From Gallibacterium anatis DSM 16844 = F 149 (GTDB lineage: Bacteria; Pseudomonadota; Gammaproteobacteria; Enterobacterales; Pasteurellaceae): a stretch of DNA of 35,493 bases. The stretch covers positions 1 to 35,493 of the forward strand of contig NZ_KB903683.1 of assembly GCF_000379785.1 (NCBI RefSeq). The letters run 5' to 3'. The notes beneath the pieces were generated by a model, which saw only the letters and a program-made list of their open reading frames with translations, was not told where the DNA came from and searched no databases. Every line of letters begins with the position of its first letter. Positions within the stretch are counted from its first letter, which is position 1. This document shows positions 19,994 to 27,686 of the stretch, piece by piece. Both the position numbers and the translations under genes were made by a program.

Positions 19994-20548
19994 ATGTCCA
20001 TTCGTTGGAATATTTTACTTGCAGTGATTGTGTTTGCTTTGTTGGCGTGGCTCTATTCATTACAGCAGAATGATATGCCGACTTTAGTGAAAGATGATTC
20101 CGCACCGGAATATATCGCCAAACAGATGACAACAACAGTGTTCGGTCCGACCGGCTCAATTCAATATCAGGCGCAATCCAGTAATGTCGATTATTTTAAT
20201 AATGATAAGACCGTATTCAGTCAGCCGATTCTGTATGTTTATGATGAAAATCAGATAAAAACTTGGCGTTTACAGGCGGATACCGCCACATTGACGGATA
20301 AGGATAAATTGACTTTGCGGGGCAATGTGAAATTGCAAAGTTTAGTTGAAACTTCAAAGTTGCAGACGATTGATGCAGAGCGGGCGTTTGTCAATTTAAC
20401 GACACAGGATATAACATCTGATACAATGGTGACCTTGACCGGGCTGAATTTTACCAGTCAAGGAAAAGCATTGGATGGCAATTTGAGAAAAGAATCCGCA
20501 ACATTAAAAGAACAGGTTAAAACATATTATGAAATCCAAAAAAATTAA
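19994..20548 (+). CDS. lptC: LptC, LPS transport bitopic protein
   Basis: Single-pass inner-membrane protein that takes LPS from LptB2FG and passes it to LptA. It has 184 aa from ATG 19994. A membrane helix at about 5-23 (ILLAVIVFALLAWLYSL) is followed by a periplasmic beta-jellyroll. The in-frame TTG at 19988 is a possible alternative start, since the AAAAAGG ribosome site (19977-19983) is 4 nt from TTG and 10 nt from ATG. It overlaps lptA by 20 bp. Confidence 0.9.
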   Translation: MSIRWNILLAVIVFALLAWLYSLQQNDMPTLVKDDSAPEYIAKQMTTTVFGPTGSIQYQAQSSNVDYFNNDKTVFSQPILYVYDENQIKTWRLQADTATLTDKDKLTLRGNVKLQSLVETSKLQTIDAERAFVNLTTQDITSDTMVTLTGLNFTSQGKALDGNLRKESATLKEQVKTYYEIQKN

Positions 20549-21047
20549 TTTTGCTTTTGCGTTACTCGCTTTATTTGTCAGCTATTCGGCAAATGCGTTG
20601 ACCGGTGATTCCGAACAACCGATTAACATCGAGTCGGATAATCAATCGTTAGATTTAACCAATAATGTTGTGACTTTCAATACCAATGTGGTGATTACGC
20701 AAGGCAGTGTCAAAATTAATGCCGATAAAGTGGTGATTACACGCCCGAACGAGAAAGAGAAAGCCGATAATAAAAAAGAGACGGTGGATGCTTACGGTAA
20801 ACCGGTGAAATTCCAACAGAAATTGGATAACGGCAAAATGGTTTACGGCAATGCAGACAAAGTCCATTATGATTTAGGCAAAGAGTTTTTAACGCTTATC
20901 GATAATGCGCAGTTGAAGCAGGAAGACAGCCGTATTAATGGCGATATCATCACTTATGATGTGAAAAAACAACAGTTGAAAGCGAATGGTAACGGTAATT
21001 CTCGTGTGAAAACCATTTTGATTCCAAACCAATTAAAATCAAATTAG
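20529..21047 (+). CDS. lptA: LptA, periplasmic LPS bridge
   Basis: Periplasmic beta-jellyroll protein that polymerises into the bridge carrying LPS to the outer membrane LptDE complex. It has 172 aa (E. coli 185). Signal peptide about 1-23 (KINFAFALLALFVSYSANA). The OstA/LptA core is seen in QPINIESDNQSLDLTNNVVT and GSVKINADKVVI. It overlaps lptC and is followed 9 bp later by lptB. Confidence 0.94.
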   Translation: MKSKKINFAFALLALFVSYSANALTGDSEQPINIESDNQSLDLTNNVVTFNTNVVITQGSVKINADKVVITRPNEKEKADNKKETVDAYGKPVKFQQKLDNGKMVYGNADKVHYDLGKEFLTLIDNAQLKQEDSRINGDIITYDVKKQQLKANGNGNSRVKTILIPNQLKSN

Positions 21048-21056
21048 AGCATATTT

Positions 21057-21782
21057 ATGTCAGTTTTATCTGCTGAACAGTTAAGTAAAAGTTATAAAGG
21101 TCGTCCGGTGGTTAATGGTGTCAGTTTAACGATTAATTCCGGTGAAATTGTTGGATTGCTTGGGCCGAACGGTGCCGGTAAAACAACAACTTTTTATATG
21201 GTGGTGGGGTTGATTAGTCACGATCAAGGTAAGATCACTATTGATAATCAGGATATTAGTCGCCTGCCGATGCATCAGCGTGCCAAACAAGGGATCGGGT
21301 ATTTGCCACAAGAAGCTTCGATTTTTCGTCGTTTATCCGTGTATGATAATTTGATGGCAGTGCTGGAAATTCGTAAGGATTTAAGTAAAGAACAGCGAGT
21401 CGAGGAATTGGAACGTTTGTTGGAAGAGTTTCATATTACCCATATTAAAGACAATATCGGTCAATCATTATCCGGAGGTGAACGCCGTCGGGTTGAGATT
21501 GCGCGTGCATTGGCAGCAAATCCGAAATTTATTTTGCTGGATGAGCCTTTTGCCGGGGTTGACCCGATTTCCGTATTGGATATTAAAAATATTATCAAAG
21601 GGTTGCGTGATCGTGGTTTGGGGGTGCTGATCACCGACCACAATGTGCGTGAAACCTTGGATGTTTGCGAACGTGCTTATATTGTGAGCGCAGGCACGAT
21701 GATTGCCGATGGCACGCCGCAGCAGGTGTTGGCGGATGAGCACGTCAAACGCGTTTATCTGGGCGAACATTTTAAACTGTAA
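21057..21782 (+). CDS. lptB: LptB, LPS export ATPase
   Basis: ATP-binding subunit of the LptB2FG transporter that extracts LPS from the inner membrane. It has 241 aa, same as E. coli. Walker A GPNGAGKT (36-43), Q-loop [20 protein letters not shown] (about 82-101), signature LSGGERRR (138-145), Walker [11 protein letters not shown] (about 158-167), and switch His in [11 protein letters not shown]. The next gene is ptsN, without rpoN or hpf between. Confidence 0.97.
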   Translation: MSVLSAEQLSKSYKGRPVVNGVSLTINSGEIVGLLGPNGAGKTTTFYMVVGLISHDQGKITIDNQDISRLPMHQRAKQGIGYLPQEASIFRRLSVYDNLMAVLEIRKDLSKEQRVEELERLLEEFHITHIKDNIGQSLSGGERRRVEIARALAANPKFILLDEPFAGVDPISVLDIKNIIKGLRDRGLGVLITDHNVRETLDVCERAYIVSAGTMIADGTPQQVLADEHVKRVYLGEHFKL

Positions 21783-21796
21783 CAAGTGGCTGAAAT

Positions 21797-22312
21797 ATGA
21801 AAATCACTGATTTTTTACAACCGCAAAATATTCGTACCGGTTTGCTCTGTTCAAGTAAGAAGCGAGCATTCGAGCTGATTTGCAGTTTAATCTCACCACA
21901 AACGGAAGAGAGCGAAATCACCTGTTTTGAAGCGTTGTTTAATCGAGAAAAAATGGGCAATACCGGCATCAATAACGGCATTGCCATTCCGCACGCAAAA
22001 TTAGCGGTGGGTGATAAACCGGTGGCAGTGTTTTTGCAGTTGGATACACCAATAAAATATGAATCAGCCGATCATCGTGATGTTGATTTAATCTTCGCTA
22101 TTCTGATTCCGGAAACCTGTTGTTCAAGCTGTTCGGCATTATTGCCTTATTTAGCGGAATGTTTTTCAGATAAGAATCTGTGTAAGCAATTACGTTTGGC
22201 AAAAAATCCTGAAGAAGTATGGTCTATTTTTGTTGCTTTTGATCATTCGGAACATCAGGATAATCAGGCGGAACAGGTGGAAGAAACCAAGGAAAGTGAG
22301 CAAACTAGATAA
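21797..22312 (+). CDS. ptsN: PtsN, nitrogen PTS enzyme IIA
   Basis: EIIA-Ntr, a phosphoryl acceptor of the nitrogen-related PTS with roles in potassium homeostasis and envelope stress. It has 171 aa. The phosphorylated histidine lies in [11 protein letters not shown] (His66). [11 protein letters not shown] matches the family core. The last 25 residues are an acidic, low-complexity tail not typical of the E. coli protein. Located between lptB and rapZ. Confidence 0.93.
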   Translation: MKITDFLQPQNIRTGLLCSSKKRAFELICSLISPQTEESEITCFEALFNREKMGNTGINNGIAIPHAKLAVGDKPVAVFLQLDTPIKYESADHRDVDLIFAILIPETCCSSCSALLPYLAECFSDKNLCKQLRLAKNPEEVWSIFVAFDHSEHQDNQAEQVEETKESEQTR

Positions 22313-22344
22313 ATAGCTTTTCGTTGAGTGTGGGGGATCGATTT

Positions 22345-23214
22345 ATGGAACTTGTGATTATTAGCGGTCGTTCTGGGGCAGGGAAATCCGTTGCATTAAA
22401 AGCGCTTGAGGATATCGGTTATTACTGTATTGATAATTTGCCATTGTTTCTTATTCCCCAATTAATTGAGAAATTAGGCAGTGGACAGCAGACAGTTGCG
22501 ATTAGTGTTGATATTCGTAATATTCCGCTGGATGCAAAGGAACTGGAATCGATTTTGGAACAACTGCCGCACTCCTGTAATACGAAAATTATCTATCTTG
22601 ATGCAGATCGTAACAGTTTGATTCGCCGTTATAGTGATACACGCCGTTTACATCCATTGTCTAAAGAGAATCTCTCGTTGGAAGGATCGATTGATTTGGA
22701 AAAAGAGCGGCTTGAGCCATTGTTCCAACACGCTAATTTTATTATTGATACTACCAACCTTTCCACTCACCAGTTGGCGGAAAAATTACGGGAATTTGTA
22801 CGTGGTAATGCCGACAAAGAGTTACAAATTATTATTAAATCTTTTGGTTTTAAATATGGCATTCCACAGGATGCGGATTATATTTTTGATGTTCGATTTT
22901 TACCGAATCCGCATTGGGAACCGAAATTGCGCCCTTTAACTGGTTTGGATCAACCGATAATCAATTTTCTACGTCAATATGATGTGGTACGTGAATTTAT
23001 TTATTCTACCTGTAATTATATTGAAACTTGGTTGCCTTTATTGGAACAGAATAACCGTAGTTATTTGACGATTTGTATTGGTTGTACTGGTGGCAAACAT
23101 CGTTCTGTTTATATTGCACAACAATTAGCAGAATACTTTAAAGCGAAAGGAAAAAATATTAAAATTCAGCACAACTCCTTGATTCGTCAAGAACATAAAA
23201 ACAGTACAAATTAA
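22345..23214 (+). CDS. rapZ: RapZ, RNase adaptor protein
   Basis: In E. coli RapZ binds GlmZ sRNA and recruits RNase E, so tuning GlmS and cell-wall precursor supply. It has 289 aa (E. coli 284) from ATG 22345. Walker A GRSGAGKS (8-15) and DTTNLS are in the N-terminal P-loop-like domain; the C-terminal domain has [20 protein letters not shown] and [20 protein letters not shown], which binds RNA. A TTG at 22324 is in frame but upstream of the GGGGGA ribosome site. The stop is 14 bp before tRNA-Arg. Confidence 0.95.
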   Translation: MELVIISGRSGAGKSVALKALEDIGYYCIDNLPLFLIPQLIEKLGSGQQTVAISVDIRNIPLDAKELESILEQLPHSCNTKIIYLDADRNSLIRRYSDTRRLHPLSKENLSLEGSIDLEKERLEPLFQHANFIIDTTNLSTHQLAEKLREFVRGNADKELQIIIKSFGFKYGIPQDADYIFDVRFLPNPHWEPKLRPLTGLDQPIINFLRQYDVVREFIYSTCNYIETWLPLLEQNNRSYLTICIGCTGGKHRSVYIAQQLAEYFKAKGKNIKIQHNSLIRQEHKNSTN

Positions 23215-23228
23215 CTCCTCAATTTTGC

Positions 23229-23305
23229 GAATGTGTAGCTCAGCTGGATAGAGCAATCCCCTCCTAAGGGATAGGTCGGCGGTTCGAACCCGCCCACGTT
23301 CGCCA
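23229..23305 (+). tRNA. tRNA-Arg (anticodon CCU)
   Basis: A 77-nt cloverleaf: acceptor GAATGTG pairs with CACGTTC (one T-G pair), D arm GCTC/GAGC, anticodon stem ATCCC/GGGAT with loop CTCCTAA (anticodon CCT at 23263-23265), T arm GGCGG/CCGCC with TTCGAAC, discriminator G and encoded CCA (23303-23305). It reads AGG codons. Its 3' end is the attachment site of the satellite to the right, and the integrated element restores the full 3' end. Confidence 0.95.
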
Positions 23306-23309
23306 TTTT
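23292..23309. repeat. attL core (18-bp direct repeat, left)
   Basis: GCCCACGTTCGCCATTTT, overlapping the last 14 nt of tRNA-Arg. The same 18 bp recurs at 33710-33727; flanking bases differ on both sides, so the repeat is exactly bounded. Confidence 0.9.
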
Positions 23310-23425
23310 TAGGTTTTCTAACGTTCGCCAACGTTCTTTAGTGCTGCTAAATCTTTTTAAAAACAAGTATTTATCTTCTTTTTATGTGTTTTAGCGGTTT
23401 TTTATGATTGCTTATAAATTTGTTT

Positions 23426-23479
23426 TTTAACTCCCCATTTAACTCCCCACGTTAGATGGATAATTTTTGGGGAGTTAAA
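23426..23479. repeat. Left arm-type integrase sites (12-bp repeats)
   Basis: TTTAACTCCCCA occurs as a perfect tandem pair at 23426-23437 and 23438-23449, and once inverted at 23468-23479. Matching near-copies are at the other end (33623-33646). Placement near both att cores fits arm sites bound by the integrase N-terminal domain. The inverted copy lies between the left pair and the int start, so integrase could also repress its own promoter (inference). Confidence 0.65.
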
Positions 23480-23515
23480 TTTCCGTTATCTTTCATAAAA
23501 AAGAGGCTAAAGACG

Positions 23516-24727
23516 ATGAGCAGAATAGTAAAACCATTAACCAATACCGCTATTCAAAACTTAAAACCAACAAATAAAGAGTACACAAAATCAGACGGAA
23601 ACGGGCTTTATATAAGAGTTCGTTCAAATGGATCTAAATATTGGTATTTTTCCTATAAGTTTTTAAATCGTTCAAGAAAGATCAGTTTGGGTGAATATCC
23701 GTTTTTATCTTTAGCGGCAGCTAGAGAGTTGGCACAGACCTATAAAAGCCTTTTATTGAGAAATATTGATCCGGTTGAATATTTGCAGGAACAGAAAAAT
23801 AAATTGTTGTATGAAAACATTACATTGTCGGAAATGGCGAAAAAATGGAAGGATAAGAGAATAAGTCAAAAGAAATTTAAAATAGAAACTATTAACGAAG
23901 CCTATAGGCGAATTGAGATCCATATTTTGCCGGTTATTGGCAATGTACCGATAAAGGACGTGTCAATATCTTCTGTTATGCCGGCGTTGGAAGCATTAAA
24001 GAATACTAATACACTTTATAAAATTAATGTTTCGTTAAGGCAAATATTGCAGATGGCAGAGGATGAAGATTTGATTAATAAAAATCCTTTGCGTAGATTG
24101 CACGAAGAATTTAACTATATTCCTCCAGAACACCAGCCCACAATAGCTCCGCATAAATTACCCAGTTTATTTAGAGCGTTGAATAATGCCAATATTCAAC
24201 GCCCTACAGCATTGTTGATTGAATGGCAATTATTAACAATGTTACGACCGGCGGAAGCGGTCAGTGTTGAATGGTCAGAGATAGATTTTGAAAATGATGC
24301 GGTTCATATTCCAGCTGAAAAAATGAAAGGTAGGAAGCGAGCGCATAGCGTTCCGTTATCTAAGCAGGCACTTTATATTTTAAAGCAGATGAGGCAATTT
24401 ACAGGCAATAGAAAACATATATTTGCTAGCTATTCCTCACCTTATGACAAGCCAATGAGCACGCAGTCCGCAAATGTAGCGTTAAAAAGGATGGGATTTA
24501 AAGGGATATTGGTTTCGCACGGCTTGCGGTCGATTGCTAGTACTTATTTGCACGAGTTGGATCGATTTTCTTCAGAAGCGATAGAATTGTGTTTGGCGCA
24601 CGAGAACAAAGGGAAGGTTCGCGCGGCATATGATAGATCCAGAAAATGGAAAGCGAGAAAAGAGATAATGCAAGAGTGGGGGGATTATGTGGAAGGTTGC
24701 AAAATTGAAGCTATTAAAGCGTTATAG
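23516..24727 (+). CDS. int: P4-type tyrosine integrase
   Basis: Site-specific recombinase that integrates and excises the element at tRNA-Arg. It has 403 aa from ATG 23516. The N-terminal DUF4102 arm-binding domain (about 1-90, with YTKSDGNGLYIRVR and KISLGEYPFLSLAAAR) is followed by the SAM-like core-binding domain (about 100-195) and the catalytic domain (about 215-385). Catalytic residues visible: Arg244 in LRPAEA, His335/Arg338 in SHGLRS, His362 in LAHENK and Tyr372. Homology starts at MSRIVKPLTN, so the longer frame from 23456, which runs through an arm site, was not used. No excisionase of other type is seen; AlpA-like proteins may serve. Confidence 0.95.
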   Translation: MSRIVKPLTNTAIQNLKPTNKEYTKSDGNGLYIRVRSNGSKYWYFSYKFLNRSRKISLGEYPFLSLAAARELAQTYKSLLLRNIDPVEYLQEQKNKLLYENITLSEMAKKWKDKRISQKKFKIETINEAYRRIEIHILPVIGNVPIKDVSISSVMPALEALKNTNTLYKINVSLRQILQMAEDEDLINKNPLRRLHEEFNYIPPEHQPTIAPHKLPSLFRALNNANIQRPTALLIEWQLLTMLRPAEAVSVEWSEIDFENDAVHIPAEKMKGRKRAHSVPLSKQALYILKQMRQFTGNRKHIFASYSSPYDKPMSTQSANVALKRMGFKGILVSHGLRSIASTYLHELDRFSSEAIELCLAHENKGKVRAAYDRSRKWKARKEIMQEWGDYVEGCKIEAIKAL

Positions 24728-24741
24728 CTGATTTTATAGGG

Positions 24742-24768
24742 CCGCACTACTTTTGGTGCGGTTCTTTT
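24742..24768. terminator. int terminator, overlapping the 3' end of the convergent zinc-finger gene
   Basis: CCGCAC (24742-24747) pairs with GTGCGG (24756-24761), followed by TTCTTTT. It also contains the last codons of the minus-strand gene. Confidence 0.6.
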
Positions 24769-24929
24769 GTGGTATGGCTGAAGCTGATGCGCATTACAAA
24801 TTGATGTTTACATTGTTCGTTGGTGCAAAAGAATTCTATTTCAGATAAATCCTGATTGATTGCTTTAACGTTTAATATTTTCGCTTTGCTTTGGCATACA
24901 GTGCATTTATGAGTCAGTGTTCTAGGCAT
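24747..24929 (-). CDS. Ogr/Delta-type zinc-finger transcription activator
   Basis: A 60-aa protein with cysteines spaced C-x2-C-x22-C-x4-C (CTVC ... CTNEQC), exactly the pattern of phage P2 Ogr and satellite P4 Delta, which activate late promoters of the helper and satellite through RNA polymerase alpha. HQFVMRISFSHT after the last Cys matches the F/V-T-H-x-S region of Ogr. The gene is convergent with int and alone on minus. Its ribosome site is a run of eight G just before CCA-ATG, an unusual homopolymer. The family call is confident; which promoters it serves is unknown. Confidence 0.85.
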   Translation of the reverse strand: MPRTLTHKCTVCQSKAKILNVKAINQDLSEIEFFCTNEQCKHQFVMRISFSHTTKEPHQK

Positions 24930-25407
24930 TGGCCCCCCCCTATTAACTGAAATAATTTTTTAGCAATTGTTATCACGTAAATTTAAAAAAATCTGTTATA
25001 TAACAATAACTTATTTTATGGTTGCTAATTTTATCACTTTTTCATAACTGAAAAATACTGAAATTAACTGTAATTTTTTCAGTTAAGAAAACAGGAAAAA
25101 AAGAGGATATTTTCTTTATTTTCAATAGATTAGAAATTTTTAACGCTGAAACTTAACTGAAAAAATACAAAAATTTATTATAAAAAACGAAGGTGAGCGA
25201 GTGAATTTTTCGTGACGTGCGTTTTTCCGTGAAATTTTATCTATATGTCTATTTATTGAACTACTAACGCTAATAATATCATTCTTTTTATGTGATGAGG
25301 CTTATCACATTATCAATATATTTCTATTTTTATATAACAAGACTAATATTTTTATATTCTATGAAGTTAGATAGGGCTATATAACGTTAAATTTCAAGGG
25401 ATATAAA
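24930..25407. promoter_or_regulatory. 478-bp AT-rich control region of the satellite
   Basis: No gene seen. It holds the C8/G8 tract (24933-24940), one copy of an 18-bp-plus element shared with the capsid promoter region (24994-25014), five copies of TTAACTG-like words between 24943 and 25165 (including a 14-bp inverted pair CTTAACTGAAAAAA at 25074-25087 and 25152-25165), and an inverted repeat ATGTGAT-N7-ATCACAT at 25290-25310. Together these look like operators for a satellite regulator and promoters for the alpA operon on the right and the zinc-finger gene on the left. Confidence 0.5.
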
Positions 25408-25626
25408 ATGGATAATGATAAAGAAAGATTTATCAGATTAAATGAAGTGATAAAAAAAACAGGATTGAGCAAAGGAACGATTTACAAATATATGAAAGAA
25501 GGAACATTTCCGAGCAATATTCCTATATCAGATAAAGTTGTCGTTTGGCTTGAAAGCGAAGTGGATCAATGGATCAGCGATAAAATTAATGAGTATAAAT
25601 CAAGGAGACAAAATGTTATTAGATAG
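25408..25626 (+). CDS. AlpA-family regulator (first copy)
   Basis: A 72-aa MerR/AlpA-type helix-turn-helix protein: IRLNEVIKKTGLSKGTIYKY is the classic AlpA HTH, and VVVWLESEVDQWISDKINEY is the conserved wing/C-terminal helix. P4 Vis and CP4-57 AlpA of this family regulate int and aid excision, so this protein probably controls the satellite's integrase or early operon. AAGGGA lies 8 nt before the ATG. It overlaps the next gene by 14 bp. Confidence 0.88.
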   Translation: MDNDKERFIRLNEVIKKTGLSKGTIYKYMKEGTFPSNIPISDKVVVWLESEVDQWISDKINEYKSRRQNVIR

Positions 25627-26281
25627 ACTTAGACAAGAAGAAAAATTCAAAGAGTTGTTAGCGATAGTTAAACAGAAAGAAACGTTCTTTTATCAGATAC
25701 AAGATCGAATATTGACTATAAAGAAAACAATAGACAGAAACAAAAGTATATTAAAAGCATTGGCTTCAGATAATGAAGAACTACAACAGCAAATAAATGA
25801 TATTACTATGGGTGATGATGTCACGTCTTCTGTTTCTAAAATTGATGAGTTATCAGATTTAATATCAGTTAATGAGAAAAAACAAAATGCTTTTAAGGTT
25901 GCTAATGACAAGCTAGAGATGCAAAAAGAATATTTATTGCTTACCGAATATCAAAACGCAGACAGAGAGCTTATAAGGGCTTATAGTAATTTATATGAAT
26001 ATGGCAGAGAATGGATAGCCGAAAACATTTTTTTAAGCGAAATAATGGAAGATTTTAACTTATTTTTTAGTTTCTTCTGTAATCCGTACACACCATTTAA
26101 ATTTAAGAGTGATGAGGATAAGAAAAGCGGTTTTATGCAAAAAATTAAGGAGCTATTAATAGATAAAGTAGAGTTGATGCCGGTTGCTGAATTGACAGGC
26201 TATAATAAACTTTTTGAAGTTAATATAGGTCATTTTGAGAACGCAAAAAGGCTAAAAGAACTAGAACAGATTTTAAAATAA
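25613..26281 (+). CDS. Coiled-coil protein of unknown function
   Basis: Not recognised. It has 222 aa from ATG 25613, which has AGGAG 7 nt upstream inside the end of alpA. Residues 1-120 are almost entirely charged helix with heptad-like spacing (coiled coil likely). Residues about 140-160 hold an aromatic stretch LFFSFFCNPYTPF, and the end is again helical. No signal peptide or membrane helix. In P4 the size-determination protein Sid is a mostly helical protein of similar size (about 244 aa) which wraps the helper capsid; an analogous role is a guess based on shape and the presence of a capsid gene in the element. A strong terminator follows. Confidence 0.65.
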   Translation: MLLDRLRQEEKFKELLAIVKQKETFFYQIQDRILTIKKTIDRNKSILKALASDNEELQQQINDITMGDDVTSSVSKIDELSDLISVNEKKQNAFKVANDKLEMQKEYLLLTEYQNADRELIRAYSNLYEYGREWIAENIFLSEIMEDFNLFFSFFCNPYTPFKFKSDEDKKSGFMQKIKELLIDKVELMPVAELTGYNKLFEVNIGHFENAKRLKELEQILK

Positions 26282-26303
26282 CTTTGTAATTAGGATGAGC
26301 TAC

Positions 26304-26328
26304 AACCGCACCTCGAGTGCGGTTTTTT
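26304..26328 (+). terminator. Terminator after the coiled-coil gene
   Basis: AACCGCAC, loop CTCGA, GTGCGGTT with T-run to 26328. Confidence 0.85.
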
Positions 26329-26369
26329 ATTGATAAAAACGATAAAAACCATATTGAACTACTATAAAC

Positions 26370-26402
26370 TATAATTTAAAATACTGTTATTTTATACAGT
26401 AT
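26370..26402 (+). promoter_or_regulatory. Promoter and operator-like palindrome of the orphan gene
   Basis: TATAAT at 26370-26375, then ATACTGT (26381-26387) and ACAGTAT (26396-26402), a perfect 7-bp inverted repeat with an 8-nt centre. A repressor here would sit on the transcription start of the following gene. The gene thus has its own control. Confidence 0.45.
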
Positions 26403-26415
26403 GGGGCAAATAATT

Positions 26416-27456
26416 ATGGGTATTGGTGTTCTCGATTCAGATTTTATTAGTGCAAGAGATTTACAGATTGAATATTTTTCAAGAACAGGAAAAGAAATAA
26501 ATATTAATATTTTATTAGAAGTAGCCTTTTTAAAAGTTTATTTTTACCTTAGCTATTCAAATGAAATATTAAAATTTGCAAATGGTGCTTTTGAATCTTT
26601 GTTAGATAAATCAAATATTAGTTTTAATCTTATACACCCTTCTGGTCAATATATTTTTTCTTATAATAATAATCATATGGGTACATCGCCAAAAATAATA
26701 AATAATAAAGATGAATCCTATTACTTTAATCCTTTTAATTTATCTGCAAAAGTAATTTATAAACAAAAAGTAAATAAAATTTTTAAAGATATAGATTGTT
26801 ATAATATTGTTTTAAATCATGATATAAAATTTAGTAGTTTTTTTATTGCTAGATTTAATGAAGAAAATAATAACCACATTAATTTTATATCTAAATATAG
26901 TCTATTAGAAAATAGATTTATTGATGATAAGTATACAGATGAAGAAGTTGCAGAGTTAAAAATAAAAATTTATAACGTTAGTATAGACTCTATTAGTAGA
27001 GTAGCTAACCTAGATTCTATTTATTTTTTAAAGAGTGATATTGATTCTATATTAAAACTATATGATTTAAGCATTAATAATGAGCTTATTGAGTTAAGTG
27101 AAAGAGATACGACATATAGAGAAACAAATAAAGAATTAAGCTCAACAAAAGAAGAAAATATAATACAAAATAAGAAAATAGAACCTAATAAAGATCTAAG
27201 TTCAACAAAAGAAGAAGCCTACAAACAAATAATAAAAGGGCTGATTTGTCTTGCTAATCCTAATTTTGAATATCCTTTAAAGCGTAAAAAAATGCTGAAA
27301 TCGGACAATAGCTACAATTGCAATGCAATAGCAGATAAACTTGTTTCAGTGCTTGAAAAACTTAAAAATGAAGGAAAGATTGTAAGTAATACTAGAGGAA
27401 ACACCACTGTTAGAACATATATTGATGATATTATTAAGGAATTAAATCAAAAATAA
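26416..27456 (+). CDS. AT-rich orphan protein with internal 60-bp duplication
   Basis: Not recognised. It has 346 aa from ATG 26416 (GGGG 9 nt upstream), or 351 from ATG 26401, which lacks a ribosome site and lies in the operator palindrome. It is very rich in Ile, Asn, Lys and Ser and the DNA is clearly more AT-rich than the host. Residues about 1-235 look globular with alternating beta and helix; about 240-285 are a hydrophilic linker with the repeat KELSSTKEE/KDLSSTKEE (60-bp period, 27127-27156 and 27187-27216). The last 75 residues form a helical basic domain. It stands alone between two terminators, the usual place for satellite cargo such as phage defence, but function is unknown. Confidence 0.6.
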   Translation: MGIGVLDSDFISARDLQIEYFSRTGKEININILLEVAFLKVYFYLSYSNEILKFANGAFESLLDKSNISFNLIHPSGQYIFSYNNNHMGTSPKIINNKDESYYFNPFNLSAKVIYKQKVNKIFKDIDCYNIVLNHDIKFSSFFIARFNEENNNHINFISKYSLLENRFIDDKYTDEEVAELKIKIYNVSIDSISRVANLDSIYFLKSDIDSILKLYDLSINNELIELSERDTTYRETNKELSSTKEENIIQNKKIEPNKDLSSTKEEAYKQIIKGLICLANPNFEYPLKRKKMLKSDNSYNCNAIADKLVSVLEKLKNEGKIVSNTRGNTTVRTYIDDIIKELNQK

Positions 27457-27473
27457 TAATAACAGATTATAGA

Positions 27474-27506
27474 AAGGCTTAAGTTGGCAGGCTTAAGCCT
27501 TTTTTA
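27474..27506 (+). terminator. Terminator of the orphan gene
   Basis: AAGGCTTAAG, loop TTGGCAGG, CTTAAGCCTT and T-run. Confidence 0.85.
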
Positions 27507-27521
27507 TTTGTGTTTGAAAAT

Positions 27522-27608
27522 TGTTATAGAACAATAACTTATAAATTAATTTTGTCAGATTTCAAAAATTTTTGCCAATTTGACAAATTTCATTTTGTCC
27601 GCTTTATA
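27522..27608 (+). promoter_or_regulatory. Capsid operon promoter region with repeated upstream element
   Basis: 27522-27542 is a near-copy (20 of 21 bp) of the element at 24994-25014, beginning TGTTATAnAACAATAAC. A good promoter follows: TTGACA at 27580-27585, 17-bp spacer, TTTATA at 27603-27608. The TTTGTCA/TGACAAA words around it make a further inverted repeat. This would drive the capsid gene at 27687. Confidence 0.55.
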
Positions 27609-27686
27609 AAATCCGCTTGCAATCATTCAAGAACGTTGGAAGATGCAAAAAATTTTTTATAGATAAACAACACAGGCGGAGAAGTT

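Noticed and set aside
23125-23331. Minus-strand frame of 68 codons across the tRNA
   Set aside because: It is the antisense translation of tRNA-Arg and the rapZ end, a well-known kind of false protein.
23306-23335. Further att-like copies (ACGTTCGCCA words) just after attL
   Set aside because: The words are short (about 10 bp) and lack the rest of the core; they may be integrase contact sites but do not define another element.
25290-25310. CRP-like site ATGTGAT-N7-ATCACAT
   Set aside because: The spacing between TGTGA and TCACA is 9, not the 6 of CRP sites; kept only as an inverted repeat in the control region.
27127-27216. Tetranucleotide or short-repeat phase-variation tract in the orphan gene
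   Set aside because: It is a single imperfect 60-bp duplication that keeps frame, not a slippage tract.
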